Part shown: piece after piece, positions 21,701-33,866 of the stretch | Layout: each line of letters begins with the position of its first letter | How positions within the stretch are numbered: the stretch's first letter is position 1 | Assembly: GCA_012862575.1 (NCBI GenBank) | Contig: BLSF01000004.1 | Coordinates: 310,001-374,000, forward strand | Reading direction: 5' to 3' | Source of the DNA: Parietichytrium sp. I65-24A | Lineage: Eukaryota > Sar > Bigyra > Thraustochytrida > Thraustochytriidae | DNA: 64,000 nt | Made by a program: the position numbers and the translations under genes | Notes under the pieces: generated by a model | Database searches by the model: none | What the model was told of the DNA's origin: nothing | The model's input: the letters and a program-made list of their open reading frames with translations, nothing else

Positions 21701-24700
21701 GAAGGAAGACTGTGAGACCTGAGCCACCATTGGGCTGAATTGCAAGCCATGCTTGGTCGAGTTTCGCACATCAGGGGAAGAATCAGGCTTAATTGACACA
21801 GACGGTCTTCGACCCCCTTGAGCCGCCATCTTATCCAGGGAAGAAAAGAATTTGTCTGGTTTGAACTCGTCTGGTATGCTGCGATTGGCATTGTCGCCAG
21901 ATTTTGGCGGGGGATGTCTAGGAGGGGCGACAAACTCTATCGATTCCGCGTCGCCATCATCGCGGGATGACACGCTCGCTTCTGTGCCATCATCATTGTC
22001 ATCCCCATACGGCGCGTAAAATTGGAAGGAATCCCTTCGCTTCTCAGGTTGCCGGCCATCGCGCTCGAGACCCGACCACGAGGCTTGATCCTCGACCGCC
22101 TTAGAAGGTTCACCCAGAGATTTCATCTCCGTGGAGCGAATCGGAGACGAGTCCAACGTCCCTTCCACGCGCTTCTTTCCATGCATGGCCTCTGCGCTTG
22201 GTTTCTCGTCGTGCCCTCGATTTTTGATGATTTTATCGTACTTCTCAGAAAAAAATGCCCACGTCGAAGACTCTGTCTCAATTGGCTTCTGAGGTTGCTT
22301 GCTAGTTTGTCCGCTAAAATTGTCCATCGCGGGAATCCCAGTTGCATCCGGAGCAAAGGCTTGCAAGCTCGACTGCACTGAATACCGCTTCTCGGGCTGG
22401 ACCAAGACTTGAGCAATCCTTTGAGGCACACCCCCATTCTGATACTCGATTTCTGAGGAAGAAGTTGCCCTGTCTTTTACCTCCGGCCTCTCGTCAGGAA
22501 CAGATGGAGGCGTAATTGGCGATGGAGGCAGCCTGTCAGATGGTGGAGGGGCTCTGGAACTAGTTTGAGCGCTCAGTGTGGGCGACACTGGCTCATGGGG
22601 AGACTTCTTGCCGTGCGCGATGGACTTGGTGGAGGCAGTGGACTCTTTTCTGTCGCTTGAAACGCCCAAGTCTTCTGCCAAACCTGGAGGCAGAAGGCCT
22701 ACACTCTGAGATGCTGAGCGAGGCTGAACTGACTTGGTTGACGCACTTGACTCGCGCCGCTGAAGGGGACTGTTGTTCAAAGAAGAGGCTTGGCGCGCAG
22801 CAATCGGAGAAGATGGTTCCTGAACGGGTCGTATGCCATGCTGCAAAGACTTCGCCGAGGCAGTTGACTCTCTCCTTGAGGCAACGGACTCTGCAGCAAG
22901 ACGGCTTGGAGACGCTGCGTGCCTAGTGCCCAACTCGTCACTAAATTGATGGTTTTCCAGGATAGGTGATAGGCTCGATGCAGACGAGCCAAGATGATCG
23001 GACCGAGAGCCTTCAGTCATGACGGGCTCTTTGGCCTTGGGCGATGCAGATGCATCGGCCTTACTAGGCTCGTCGATAGCAGCCGCAGTATGCCCATCTC
23101 CATTGAGGGGCTGAAGTGGAGGTTTGCGGCGGGACTCGCCGGTTGTTCGATTGTAAAAGTACGTTCGCTGCGTTTTTTCATCAACCATCTCGCACCAGTC
23201 ACCATCCACTGCCTTTGTCTGCAGAGGGTGGATCCATTGGGACTCTCCGGAAGACGTATGAAAGTAGTAGGTGCGCCCGGAAGTCGGATCTTCTAGCACT
23301 TTCCAACCGGCCTGTTCCAGTGCAGCCACATCATCAGCTGCTGGCGCTGGAGGTTGGGAAGCCTTCTGCGAGTCGTTTTGTGGCGTGCTATCTATAACGC
23401 GAGGCTCGATGGGGTTCGCGCCCTGGATCGATCCTTCGAAAGTTCTATTTGATGCGACGCTTTGCGAGGACGGGCTGGGATTCTGTCGAGTCTGTTCTTC
23501 GGTGAAGCCTTCCTCTTCATCTCTCTCGAAGGGTGACGCGGGCTCCGGAGCGCTTGGAACCGAGCCCTTCTCTAAGAAAGAGCTATGGGCCGCGCTCCGC
23601 ATCTCTATTCTGTCCATCTCACCATTGATGCTCTCTCCTCCTGCGATTTCCGATTGCTGCGACTCGCCCTGTTTCGGGATGCTATGACCAGGGGACTCGC
23701 CGTTTACAAGGATGCTATGATCAGAGTGCACTGAACCCCTATCACTACCGGTGGAAACGGAGAAGCTTGCGGGTCTTTCCCACTGGGAAGTTCCTTCCAC
23801 CCTGTTGAAGTAAAAATTACGCTCAGTCTCGGGATCGTAAATTTCTTCCCACTCAGCCATCTCCTTGGCTGTCTTCAGCGCAGCCTCTTTCCCTACAGTG
23901 GCTGTGCTTGCAGCATTAGAGCGGAACATCGAAGGGGATGCAGATGGATCATCTTCGATGTCTTCCTCATCCAAATGTTCAGGCTCCAATTTTGGGGCTT
24001 CTACCGGAGGATTGGTCTGAATGCCTTCGGAAATGAACTCCTTCCCAGGATCTTGAGATTTCGGTGTTTGTGCAGCAACGGGCCCGCCAAGCTCGTCAGG
24101 CCGTTCCCATTGGGTGGTGCCTTCCTCCCTATTGAAAAAGAACATTCTCCCTGTCTGCGGGTCGCGAAGCTTTTCCCAGACTGAAGTAGGGTCTCGCAGC
24201 GACTCTTCACTCCAGCGCCTCCTGAGGGGTGTGAAGTTCTCTGGCCGCTCCCACTGAGAGATTCCCGACCCCACGTTGTAGTAAAACACCCTATCTGTTG
24301 CCGTGTCCCTCATCACCCGCCACTCCCCCGCATTCTGTTCTTCCAGCTCCACCACAGAACTAACCACACTCGCTCGTGACTCCCGCGACATTGGTCTTAC
24401 CCAGCTCGATTCGCCAGTCACCTGGTTGAACCAAAACTTGCGCTGGAGCTCCTCGTCCCACACCTCCGTCCAGATTCTTCCGGACTCGCCTGCCGGAACG
24501 AATGCGTCCAGGGGCTTTTCCCACTGCGACACATTCCTCCGCTTGTGATAGTAGAACACCCTGCCGCTCACTGGGTCCTGCATCACCTCCCAGTCCCCGT
24601 GTAACACCTTCTCCGGCACCTCATAGGTCGACTGCACCGACAAACAACCACAACATCGGTACATGAATCGCACGCATTCACGTTCACGTCCACATTGACA

Positions 24701-24930
24701 TTGACATTGACATTGACATTCACAATACGATACACGCGGTTCGCGCACAACGAAACCCGCTCAAACACAACACCGTCAGCCACACATCCACAATCCACCA
24801 ACTTTTACTTCCCGCCATCAACACCAACTTCGCAACTTCGCCGCCAACGCACCTCCTGTGTGTCCAGGTTGTAGTAAAACAGCCTCCCGGACTCCGGGTC
24901 CTTGCGCTCCACCCACGCCAGACCCTCCAT
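18785..24930 (-). CDS. WW-array / PH / SH3 / RasGAP-like scaffold
   Basis: Two exons: 24930-24853 (26 codons) and 24631-18785, joined over a phase-0 intron, giving about 1974 residues. The intron splits the first WW domain: exon 1 ends FYYNLDTQE and exon 2 begins STYEVPEKV. Eight WW or WW-like units follow in two groups. Five are in the first 220 residues, one stands near residue 300, and two lie at about 480-550. Typical cores are VFYYNVGSGISQWERP and FFFNREEGTTQWERP. Two are degenerate: the first has Tyr, and the last Arg, in place of the second Trp. Then come a long Ser/Pro-rich disordered stretch, a PH domain (KYGFLEKR... ending DGWVRQINELL, around nt 21275-21570), an SH3 domain (FIATEPGMLSYSRGDYIRVL and WWVGECNGRIGSF, around nt 21005-21150) and a helical region (about nt 19300-20620) like a RasGAP fold. 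The RasGAP assignment is tentative and an arginine finger is not evident. Probably a membrane-linked signalling scaffold. Confidence 0.8.
24632..24852 (-). other. Intron of the WW scaffold gene
   Basis: A 221-bp intron inferred from domain continuity: donor GAG|GTGCGT at 24852 and acceptor GTGCAG|TCG before 24631, phase 0 on both sides. Joining the exons completes a WW domain and replaces a repeat-derived leader with an ATG start. The intron carries a CATTGA hexamer repeat. Confidence 0.8.
24691..24723. repeat. Hexanucleotide repeat (CATTGA)n in intron
   Basis: About five copies of CATTGA, inside the intron of the WW scaffold gene. Read as coding on the minus strand it would give CQCQCQ, which I take to be spurious. 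Confidence 0.85.
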
Positions 24931-25014
24931 TGTCCGCGCCCCCTTCCGCCTATCTGTCTGCCTATCTGTCTGCCTGCCTGCCTCAGCCCGCGGCCACCCG
25001 CAACCTTAGAACCC

Positions 25015-25084
25015 TAGCTCTGATAGCTCTGATAGCTCTGATAGCTCTGATAGCTCTGATAGCTCTGATAGCTCTGATAGCTCT
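25015..25084. repeat. 9-bp tandem repeat (TAGCTCTGA)n
   Basis: About seven nearly perfect copies of TAGCTCTGA. All frames can stay open through it, so apparent reading frames here are artefacts of the repeat. Confidence 0.95.
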
Positions 25085-25136
25085 GAGCGCGGACGGGTGA
25101 TGGGTGATGGGTGATGAGTGATGCTACCTGCTCTCA

Positions 25137-25173
25137 AATGCCGAATACCGAATACCGAATACCAAATACCGAA
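25137..25173. repeat. 8-bp repeat (CCGAATAC)n
   Basis: Four copies of CCGAATAC with one variant (CCAAATAC). Confidence 0.85.
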
Positions 25174-25864
25174 GGGTTTCGACCAGGTGCGGCGCGGACG
25201 GCCCGCGCGGACGCGCACAGGCGCACACTCCGCTTCTTCCGTTTGTCGCGGACACGCCCCCGCAGCTGGGGAGGGAAAGAGGAAGGGTGCGGTGAGCTTA
25301 GTTAGCTTAGTGCGGGGTGGCTCTGAGATGCTCTGAGAACCCTGAGATGCTCTGAGGGTCGTGAGTTATGTGACGTTATGTGATGTCATATGTGAGGTTA
25401 TGTGAGTGAGTGAGGATGAATGATGTGTGATGATGAGTGATGTAGTGATGTGAGGTCGACAACTGTGTGAGTAGCAGCGTTCCGCAAGATGGCAGAAGAT
25501 TCGTGTAACATGGGCTTCTAGGCACGATTTAGTTCATGGGTAGGGGTAAAGTGAATTCTTGATTACCAAAACTGACTGCATAGTCTGTTGAGAGTAACTG
25601 CCAGTGGAGACCGTATGCCGCTCCGGTTCTGGGGAGGAGAACCCAACTCTAGGCGGATGGGTTCTCACTGCACATAATTGCGTTGGTAATTGAGCTTGGA
25701 CTGGTACTGATATCGTGAACGTGACAGTGACCGGTTTCCGTCTCGGGCCCATGACATTTTTGGTGGCGATCACAAGCAAAAAGTCTTTTTCTTTCTGTGT
25801 AGAAATTGGAAAACGGAAGAATAGAGAAATATTCCAAGTCTGTTTGCTTTTATGGCTATACTCT

Positions 25865-28800
25865 TTACCTACTCATTGGTGTTACTGAGATGCTCTTGCC
25901 AGATTGGTAACCAGCATTGTTGTTACCCTCGTCGAACTGCTCGATGATAACCCTTTGCAGATCTTTCATGGAAAGAAACACGTCTTCTGGGATGACCATC
26001 AAAAGAGATTTTGATCTCTTTACCTCGACGTCTAGTGAAGTAAGCACTCCGCGAATGAGAAATCCATACGACAAGAGTGCCGAAACGATAAAGACGATTG
26101 TAGAGTACATGATTCGAGATGATGCGCCGTCAAGTACTGCCGCAGTGGCGGCAATGTGCAGTTTCAAAGCATTACCAAGCTGTGCACGAAAAATGTCGCC
26201 CTCAAATTCAAGAAGGAGCTTGAAGGTGCTATCCGACAAAGCTGCTGAGGTTCCTTCCGCCCCCGCAGCTTCAATGGCAGTAAGGTCAACGTTTGCAAGG
26301 TACTCATCTATCATTTCATCATACCTCAAAATAGCATTGTGTATACCAGCAGTCATCACACCGTTTGCAAAGGTTTCGCAATATGTCGAGTTGAGGATAT
26401 CGGAGCTACCTGCTTTAGTAAATCCTGATGGCCAGTTGTAACACCCATTGCCGGTGTAAATTTCCAGCACAGCGGCCTCCGCTTCGTCCGTTGGGCTCAG
26501 GCCCTGAAGCACACCTGTCACCTCCAGTTCCTCCGACCCAAACACCAAGACCTCGTGGATCTCTAGAAGTTTATCGACTTTCTCCGCTACAGTGGCAGTT
26601 TGATTTGGAAGCTCCAACAGCTTCATTGCTGCACTCACGTCCTCGCCGAAAGCGTTTGAGAGAAGTTTACCACTGACAAGGGTTCGAAGTGAGTAAGATA
26701 TTTGGCCTCCGCGTGCGCGCCTCAAGCCGCCATAGTTCGCAATGATTGCATCATCTTTCGTAACTTTCTCCGCGTTGCCAAAGACAAGTATGATCACGGA
26801 AAAGAAGCCGACGAGCAGAAATAGTAACGAGCTGAGCTTCAAGATATTGAAGGCCTTGGTCGAAAGCAGAGCATTTTTCAGAGCAGATAGAAGAGACCTG
26901 GGTCTGCAACTGCATCGATTCTTCCTCTTCTTGCCTTTTGAGCCTTTCCTTTTGCCCTTTACATTCTTGTTGCCATCGCCCTCGTCATCAGCATCGATGC
27001 CCCCTCTAGAAGTCGGTGCAACTTTTCTTTTTCGTCTCATGTCAGAAGCACGCTCGGCCAACTGAGTCTCCACCCCACCCTCGTCGATTCCTTCGCTTGT
27101 CTCTCCGTGTACATCAAGAAGCCTTCGTCTATATCTCGCCGCAACGTTCTTTGACATCTCTTTTGGGATATCATCGAAAATTGTTAGAATGTGATCTTTC
27201 GCATTTTCAATCTTTCCGCCGCTACCGACAAGCGACAAGATGCCTCCTGCGATGAACACACTGGCGACCGAGCATATCGCAACTGCCGTGATCGTAAAAC
27301 TGAGAAGAGTGCTATCGACGTTTGAGTTGATATACTCCATGAAGTACTCCGTTGAAGCGTGCATACCGTCGAATAGCGAGAAGTCTGAAGTCTGCAAGTT
27401 GGCCATCAGAGGGAAAAAGAGAGATGCGGAAGTATTTAGATCCTCCAAAGGAATTTTGGAAGCCTCGACTGATAGACTTGCCAAATGCAGCGCTGCATCG
27501 TACAAACCCATGTTGAGTGTCTCGGTTTCGCCGTTGTGGAGAGTTACGAATTCGATGAGCTGAGATTCATAGATGTCTCTTAGCCCTCCTCCAATCTCCT
27601 CACGACGGAAAAAAAGGGCCTGGTCAGTAGTGCGCAGATTGGTGGCTGAAGCGACAAGCTTGTTGCGAACAATCGTCTCAAGAGCCGTGGAGACAACGCC
27701 TTGCTGCATAAGCAGTAATGTTTGCGCACTTAGAGAAATGTCAACAATATTTCTTCGTCGAAGCCCAAGGGCATTCAGAAATGCAACATCTTCGGACCTA
27801 TCTTGAAGCATATTCCGCGAAGTGATGAACATGAACAGAGCAATTGCAACCGCGAAGATCGTGAAACGCCAGTTCATAGAGAGAAATTTACGCAGGTGTG
27901 GATCCATTCTCGTGTTTTCGTTTCCCAGCAATTGCCTTCGAAGATTCAGCGCATGAGCTTGCAAGCGATCCGTGGACGCTTTCGAGCTTGCTCTGGACGC
28001 TTGTGACCTCGGCCCTCGAGATTTTGGCACAACAGGAGTTGCAATTTGTTTGTTTGCGGTAATTCCGGTATTCACCATAAAGCGCTTCGTCGCCTCTTTC
28101 AGCGACGTGGAAGTGGGCGAACGTTGGCGCATATCTTTATCAGGACTCATCGGATCCTCTTGATTGCTCCCTCTTGCGTCTATTTTCACCTCGTCTGTGA
28201 CGCTTGGCGAGCTGGAGTCGTCGTCATCATCGAGAACATCATCTGCGACGGACTCCATGTCGGCTTCATCGATGTGGTAGTCCGCATTGACATAGACGAC
28301 CCAATACTTCTTCCCAAGAAGCGTTCGTGTCACAATTCTCAGTCTTGCTTCGCTGCCGATAATATCCACATCCCCCGCTCCTTCAACGCTGTCTTCATCC
28401 TTCGTTGCGGTCTTTTGAGCATGGCCTTCGGGAATTAGTCGGAGCCCTGTGAATCCGGGCTCGGATACAAAGTGCATTTGTAAAACGCCTTCGTCCGTCG
28501 CCTCTGTGTCAGGCACCTTTCTCGTCAGATCAAAAAAGTTATCGATTATTTCCTCGACATTTCGGGAGATAAAACTGGACCCCATCCGTTCACTGATGCT
28601 TGACATGTTGTCAAAGTCTGCGTCATCGGAGACACGTAAAGAGTTGAAGAGCTTGCAGCACTCCTGCCCCATTCCCGAGATGATGCCATTTTCGTCAACG
28701 ACAAGAAACTCGCCTTCGTCAGTTTCTTTCGTAATAAACATGACGTAAACACTGAATTCCTGAGAGTCACCGTCGTATGGCTTTAGTTTGAGCTCCATTG

Positions 28801-30913
28801 GGGTGAGAAGTCCGTCCGAAGATCGCACAAACGTATGGTGCACACAGTCAAAATACTTCTCATCTCCACTTTCATAAAAGTTGTCCAGAATTGTGTGAAA
28901 GTGTTCACTGTATGGGGACGTTAAAAACGCCTGCATCTTCGTTCCAATGAGCGATGCGGCCGTCTGATTAAAAACTTTGCTTGCCTGTGCGTTCAAGCTT
29001 ATTATCTCTCCGGCGTGTCTCGTAGAGCTGGAACTTCCTCGAACGACAACAACACTCATGAGATCCGAACCGATCCCAGCTGATTCCAAACCTTTAGACA
29101 ACCTTTTCCGCTGATCTGACTCAATTTGCTGAGCCCTACGCAAAACTCTGCTAGAGAGTTGGCTATCATTGGAGATATCAGACAAGAAAGAGGCAAAAAG
29201 CTTGAGATTGGTGACAGATTGTGGTGTCAGCTTCAAGAGCTCCAAGTACATCTCTCGAGTAACGGTGCTCCGTCTTCCGATGGATCTTGCTAGCTCACGA
29301 ACCTTTGCTCGATCCGGTCTTGACTTGGAAAGCTCCCGCCAAAATTCGGCAAGATCATAAGAGCACTGGCGGTCGAGCGCGAGAGACTCCTTGAGATATT
29401 GCTCAGACTTTACAAAACTCATCACATCAGAAATACCATCTGCGCCTTCTGACAGAAGCTTTTTCGTTTTGTACATGATGAATGCAAAGTCAACGCCAAG
29501 ACCCTTTCTCTCCGCAAGATGCACACTTCGATGCACCAGGGCTGTTTTGTCCGGTAGAAAGTCCAGAAGAACATGGGCGTGGAAGACCTGCAAATTACCA
29601 GAACTCGTAAACACGGTTTCGGCGTCCAAATACCACTTATTGACCTGGAGCGCTTGAGGGCGCAAGTCGTCCTGATCCACTTGCTTGGCATTGATTTGAT
29701 TCTTGGCGTCCTGCAAGAAGAGTCGACATCTGTTTGAAAGTCCCACATTGAGAAAGTTAGTCCACACGCAAAATCCAGCGTGGTATTATGAACAATCGAC
29801 GACTTACTTGAGCTCAAATTCCATGGAATTTGCACATTGAGAAAGAGGTTTCCGAGCCAGCGTGAACCATCTGAAATGGATGATGCCAATCGTGAAAGGA
29901 ACCACTAAAATCATGCCAATAATCAAGAACACCGTTGTTGCAGACCCGTTTAGCAGAACATACTTCTCGTCGTCTGTCAACAAAGAAGTGTCCTCTGATG
30001 TGTACAATCGAGATACAAAGTGTACGTGAAAGCAGCTGCAAAGCGCAGCCCATGCATTGAAATTTGTCCAAATGGCCTTGTACATCGTGCTTGACTGATG
30101 ATAGTAAGGCTGATACCACGTGTACAGGTATGCCAGAGGGAGAGTCCAACAGCAGACGAAAATTGTCCAGAACGACAAAATTGTTGGATCTGTAGAGTAG
30201 CAGATGTTGGGGAACACAATTGACAATGCCGTCTTCGCACAAATATAAAACACATTGATCCTGCTGTGCGGCCTGGCTCCTGGTGAATGTGAGAGCGGCC
30301 GAGGATCAAATAAGGTCAAACTCACGATGAAGCATACAAACACAAAGGCAACAAGAACAATCGCAACAATCGGCTGGAGAATCGTGCAAATTTGACTGTC
30401 ATCGATATCAAGACACGTAAAGACGTGCGAGAAGATGCTCACCATTGGAATGAATGCAACTCCAACGAAGAGCGACATAGTCATTCGAAGAAGCTTGATT
30501 GCCCACACCAGATTGGTTTCACTCGTTGCCCACGTATAGCCGACATAAAGAAGATTTGCCAGCTCAATGACCACCACCGCGAGGCTCAAATACATCGCTG
30601 GCAAGATTCCGATGAGATACTTGACCTGATATCCCAGCTTGGTGTACGAGATGCCATACGCAAAATTCGCAATGGGCTCCGGAAAGTCCAAGTCGACCAT
30701 TGTGGGGGTTGGCAGCACGAAGGCAAGCATCTGCAGCGAATCCAGCGTGATCGCGAAGGTGAACAGCAATCTTGAGTGCCCCGACCTCTTCGACATGGCA
30801 TAAAGCGCGCCATTGAGTCCTTTCTTCGCAGTGTTGTAGTTTCTCTCCAAGGTCGCGAGGAAAGACCCCTTTTTCCCGCCTTCCGCGAGGTCGAAAAGGT
30901 TGAAGTCATCCAT
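25865..30913 (-). CDS. TmcB-like multi-TM, TPR and PAS protein
   Basis: Two exons, 30913-29808 and 29729-25865, joined over a 78-bp phase-2 intron that restores ELK|CRLFLQDA; about 1656 residues. The first exon carries some eight membrane segments (for example IGILPAMYLSLAVVVIELA and ICTILQPIVAIVLVAFVF). The next region (about nt 29729-29060) has the helical TPR-like pattern of TmcB/TmcC proteins: YLELLKLTPQSVTNLKLFAS, FLSDISNDS and RRAQQIESDQRKR. A PAS domain follows (about nt 28740-29060, with GEIISLNAQASKVFNQ and ending FSVYVMFI), then a second PAS-like stretch. After this come an acidic linker and four more membrane segments (one near nt 27870, three in the C-terminal third). The ATG at 30913 gives MDDFNLFDLAEGG. 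Related proteins occur in ciliates, oomycetes and Dictyostelium, with poorly defined, perhaps sensory, roles. A close paralogue starts at 61932. Confidence 0.85.
29730..29807 (-). other. Intron of the TmcB-like gene
   Basis: A 78-bp intron with donor CTCAA|GTAAGT and acceptor CAAACAG|ATG, phase 2. The paralogue at 63254-63345 has an intron at exactly the same codon and phase, which strongly supports both. Confidence 0.92.
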
Positions 30914-33614
30914 TGTGCGCGCTTCCAAGGTCGCGAACGATCTTGTGCAAAGGCAAGATTCGCAACCAGGCGCTCTCCTGCGCTGTGCGACCTACGTACT
31001 TTCGATTTTGCTTCCGATGAGGACTTTGATTTACCTCATCTTTGATTGTGGATGTTCGGTACCGGTACTAATACCAACACCGAGAAAAATGACAGTTTTT
31101 GCAGCTAACGAAGAGCAAAACAAGCACCAACAATTAACCCTGCAACTTGTACTATAAGTTATGTAAGGTTTTCATACTCACAACAGAAGCAAGAGGGTCA
31201 GAGCTGCAATGCCGATCTTCCACTCAAATGACAAATGAGCGTTTTTACTTTTTCCAAATTACCCGGCGTTCGGTGGTCGCTCAGGTTCATAAAAGCTTGC
31301 AGAGGCGAGTCTCCAACTCCGTTTTTGCACATTGTGTCAGACAGAATTGTACTGCATCTTCCATACTCCATCCAAGTCGTATGGTACTTACTACCCGTGA
31401 TGCGACTCTCCGACTTGGCTCGTGGGCTACGAAGGTTGTGCTCAAGTATTGCTTCTCCTCATTGGGCAACGGCCATATGTTAGAAGGGAAAAACCACTAA
31501 GTTTACCCATGAGAGACGAGCCTCACCGCGGCAGGCAGAACGGCACAATGCTTCACTGTCTATCGTCACTCGATCAATCTCCAAGTGGTTCCAGTAAAAC
31601 CAAATAATACCGTTTCGCTCACCAGTGACTCAGACTTGGAGCCTACTGAGTAGCTGAGCCGAGTCTGAGGTCTGATACACTTCACTACTGAGAGTACCGG
31701 TACGTATGAGTACGTTACGTTGATTTTAAAGTGTTAGTTTAAATCACTAGGGCTGGAATTTAGGACCCCTCCTTACTAGTACCGTAATGTAGTGTACCTA
31801 CCGGATTTGAGCACTGATTTTGAGAACAGTTTCTTTGTCTCTTGCTTTTGGTGCTCTCTATCAGACAGGTTGAACGACCTTTCGCGAGTGCAGTTGTGAG
31901 GCGTGATGAGTGGGAGTGTTGCCAAGGAAGGCGAGCCTGACTGTGAGTCGCTGCTAGACGGAGCAAACTGAGTTCACGATTTTCAACCGTCATATTCGTT
32001 GATGTCTTTGAGGGTTTTTTATGTTGGCATCATTGTTGTTGTTTAGTGTACTTCCTTTCAGGTTTTAAATTTGATGCCTCAGGCCTCACGCCGGCAGAAT
32101 CAAGGCCCTGACCAGTTCAAGCCACACTGCGCTACTCCTTTGTAATTTTACGTTCTCCTTTTTGAAACTGTTCTCACAGACGCCATTGGGAAGGAGGGCG
32201 GGGAAACCGACGGTTGGACGCTGTGCTTGGACGTACAACTCGCAAGTCACCTGCAAATGAGTCGCGCGCAATGACGCTCTCGACCAATCTTAACAGTAAG
32301 TGAAGTAACGCCTTCCTTCTCTCCCAGAGCTTGCTTGCAAGTGCGACAGGGCACACAAAATGTCGTTTTCATTGAACATCTGACTTGGATAAGCGGAGTT
32401 ATAGTTTGACTTGCCAAGAAATCACATACCCGACAGTGAGTCATGATTTCTCTCAAGAGCAAAAACAGCTCTGCTTCTGCGGGGTCGATGCCCTTGACAT
32501 GTTTGATCCCTTTTTGTTTTCGGCACATGAGAGGTACACAGAGCTGTCCCAATTGTTTTCTTCCGAGTACAGTATAGAAAGACTTGGTCGACTATTGCGA
32601 ACAGATTTCCCATCGCTTCCCTTGCAAAACGGCCGTGCGTGTGTGTCCATTGACAAAGTTTGAAAAATTGTTCGTGTTCCCGTTGTGTGTACGAGGTTGT
32701 GCAAAAAAAATCGCAAGGTGTCCAGCAAACAACACCTGCTTCGAATTAGAACTAACTATCTTCCAGAATTTTCCCAAATTCGAGTTCGAGCCAGAACCTT
32801 CGGGTGTCCGATGAACCCATCTTTCTTTCAGAGCCTTGGCTCAGGAATCTCTGGCTGCGTTCGTGGCGCAACCTGCTTCCCGGAGTCCTCAGGTACGGGG
32901 CCGACTAGCTGAGGGGAACTCAAAGCAATATGCAAGCAAGCACGCAAACAAGGACTCGAGGGGAGTAGGGCAGTCCTGAGTGGCGAAAGAAATTCGATTG
33001 GTCTATTTTTAAATAGAAACCATGGACCTGAGATGACCTGAGTGCTCAGACCCACTGTCAACACTGTCAACACTGTCAACACTGTCAACACTGTAAGCAC
33101 TGTCAACTCTGTCAACCCAAATACCGGTACCCCCACTCAATCTTCTGAAGTAAGTACCGGTACTCACAGTGTCAGTACCGGTACCTAGTTGCAGTTGCAC
33201 AGGTACTCTTCACTGATCGCGACCTCTTCCTTGCTCGCGAAGATTCCTTCCTTCCTGGACCACTCCAAAAATCTCCAAAAACCCCAAAACCCCAAAAAAT
33301 AAATCCAACTGGGGACTGTGGGGCCAAGCAAGTAAGCAAGTGTGAAGACGCCGCCGGAGAATCTGGTTCCAGTGAACGCGCACAGTCTTTGAAGCACAAC
33401 GCGCAGCGCTTATCGGCACGGTGGCACACGCACCCAGAAAGCCGCGGCAGTCGTCTCCTGTTGCACTTGCGCACTTGTGCACTTGCGCACTTGACGGTGA
33501 ACGCAGAATTCCTCAACTTGGCTAGGCAGGCTAGGCCAGCCAAAACTTGCGCCCCTGACCGTGCCAGTCTGCGCCGCAACCGCCCGTGCGTGTCATACAA
33601 ATCAAGGGAGGTTT
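30914..33614. other. Long divergent intergenic region
   Basis: About 2.7 kb between divergent genes. No gene is supported; the open frames are short and overlap on both strands. It carries five TACCGGTA palindromes (31061, 31695, 33122, 33155, 33176), a 9-bp CTGTCAACA repeat at 33053-33116, and CCCCAAAA runs near 33275-33300. Promoters for the TmcB-like gene (left) and the microprotein/RD-repeat pair (right) are expected here. Confidence 0.6.
33053..33116. repeat. 9-bp tandem repeat (CTGTCAACA)n
   Basis: About seven copies of CTGTCAACA, two of them with substitutions, directly before a cluster of three TACCGGTA palindromes. Confidence 0.92.
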
Positions 33615-33821
33615 ATGTCGAAAGGCGTGCTGCGGCAGTACGCTGTCGTCGGCGCCAGCGCGCTGGTGTCACTGTTCGCAGGGGCCTCTGCAGTGCACTG
33701 GGCTCTCAAGCCTGACCTGCGATTGCAAGTGGACAGCTTTTTAGACCAGCAGCACCGCCAGCTCGTGCAGGAGTCCCAGCATCCGTCACATTCTCAACCA
33801 GCACCCCAGCCCCAGCGCTAA
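33615..33821 (+). CDS. UQCC6/Brawnin-like mitochondrial microprotein
   Basis: A 68-residue protein, MSKGVLRQYAVVGASAL and onward. It matches the pattern of the Brawnin/UQCC6 family (C12orf73 in man): a GV-x2-Y start, one hydrophobic segment, AGA-x2-VH, then PDL, with a short polar tail. Human Brawnin is 71 residues long, so this is full length. Family members sit in the mitochondrial inner membrane and help assemble respiratory complex III. The start is the ATG at 33615; the frame is open upstream but has no other ATG. The stop lies only 45 bp before the ATG of the RD/RE-repeat gene on the same strand. The assignment rests on pattern memory of a small protein and should be checked by profile search, but the AGA-x2-VH...PDL signature is distinctive. 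Confidence 0.7.
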   Translation: MSKGVLRQYAVVGASALVSLFAGASAVHWALKPDLRLQVDSFLDQQHRQLVQESQHPSHSQPAPQPQR

Positions 33822-33866
33822 GCAACGGCCGACAGAGCACCGAGACATCGAGCGGAACGAAGTGCC

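Larger units (their letters stand above)
24931..25864. other. Repeat-rich intergenic region
   Basis: About 930 bp between two minus-strand genes, so it should hold the promoter of the WW scaffold gene and the 3' end of the TmcB-like gene. It is dense in short tandem repeats: CTGTCTGC-type (about 24952-24986), a 9-mer TAGCTCTGA (25015-25084), GGTGATG (25095-25125), CCGAATA (25137-25173) and TGATGTGA-like sequence (about 25372-25450). No gene is supported. Confidence 0.7.

Noticed and set aside
24640-24748. CQCQCQ leader of the WW scaffold as real protein
   Set aside because: It comes from a CATTGA repeat that lies between good GT and AG sites. Splicing gives an ATG start and completes a WW domain.
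24858-25100. Plus-strand frame with LIALIALIA repeats
   Set aside because: It is produced by the 9-bp TAGCTCTGA repeat and overlaps the first exon of the WW gene on the other strand.
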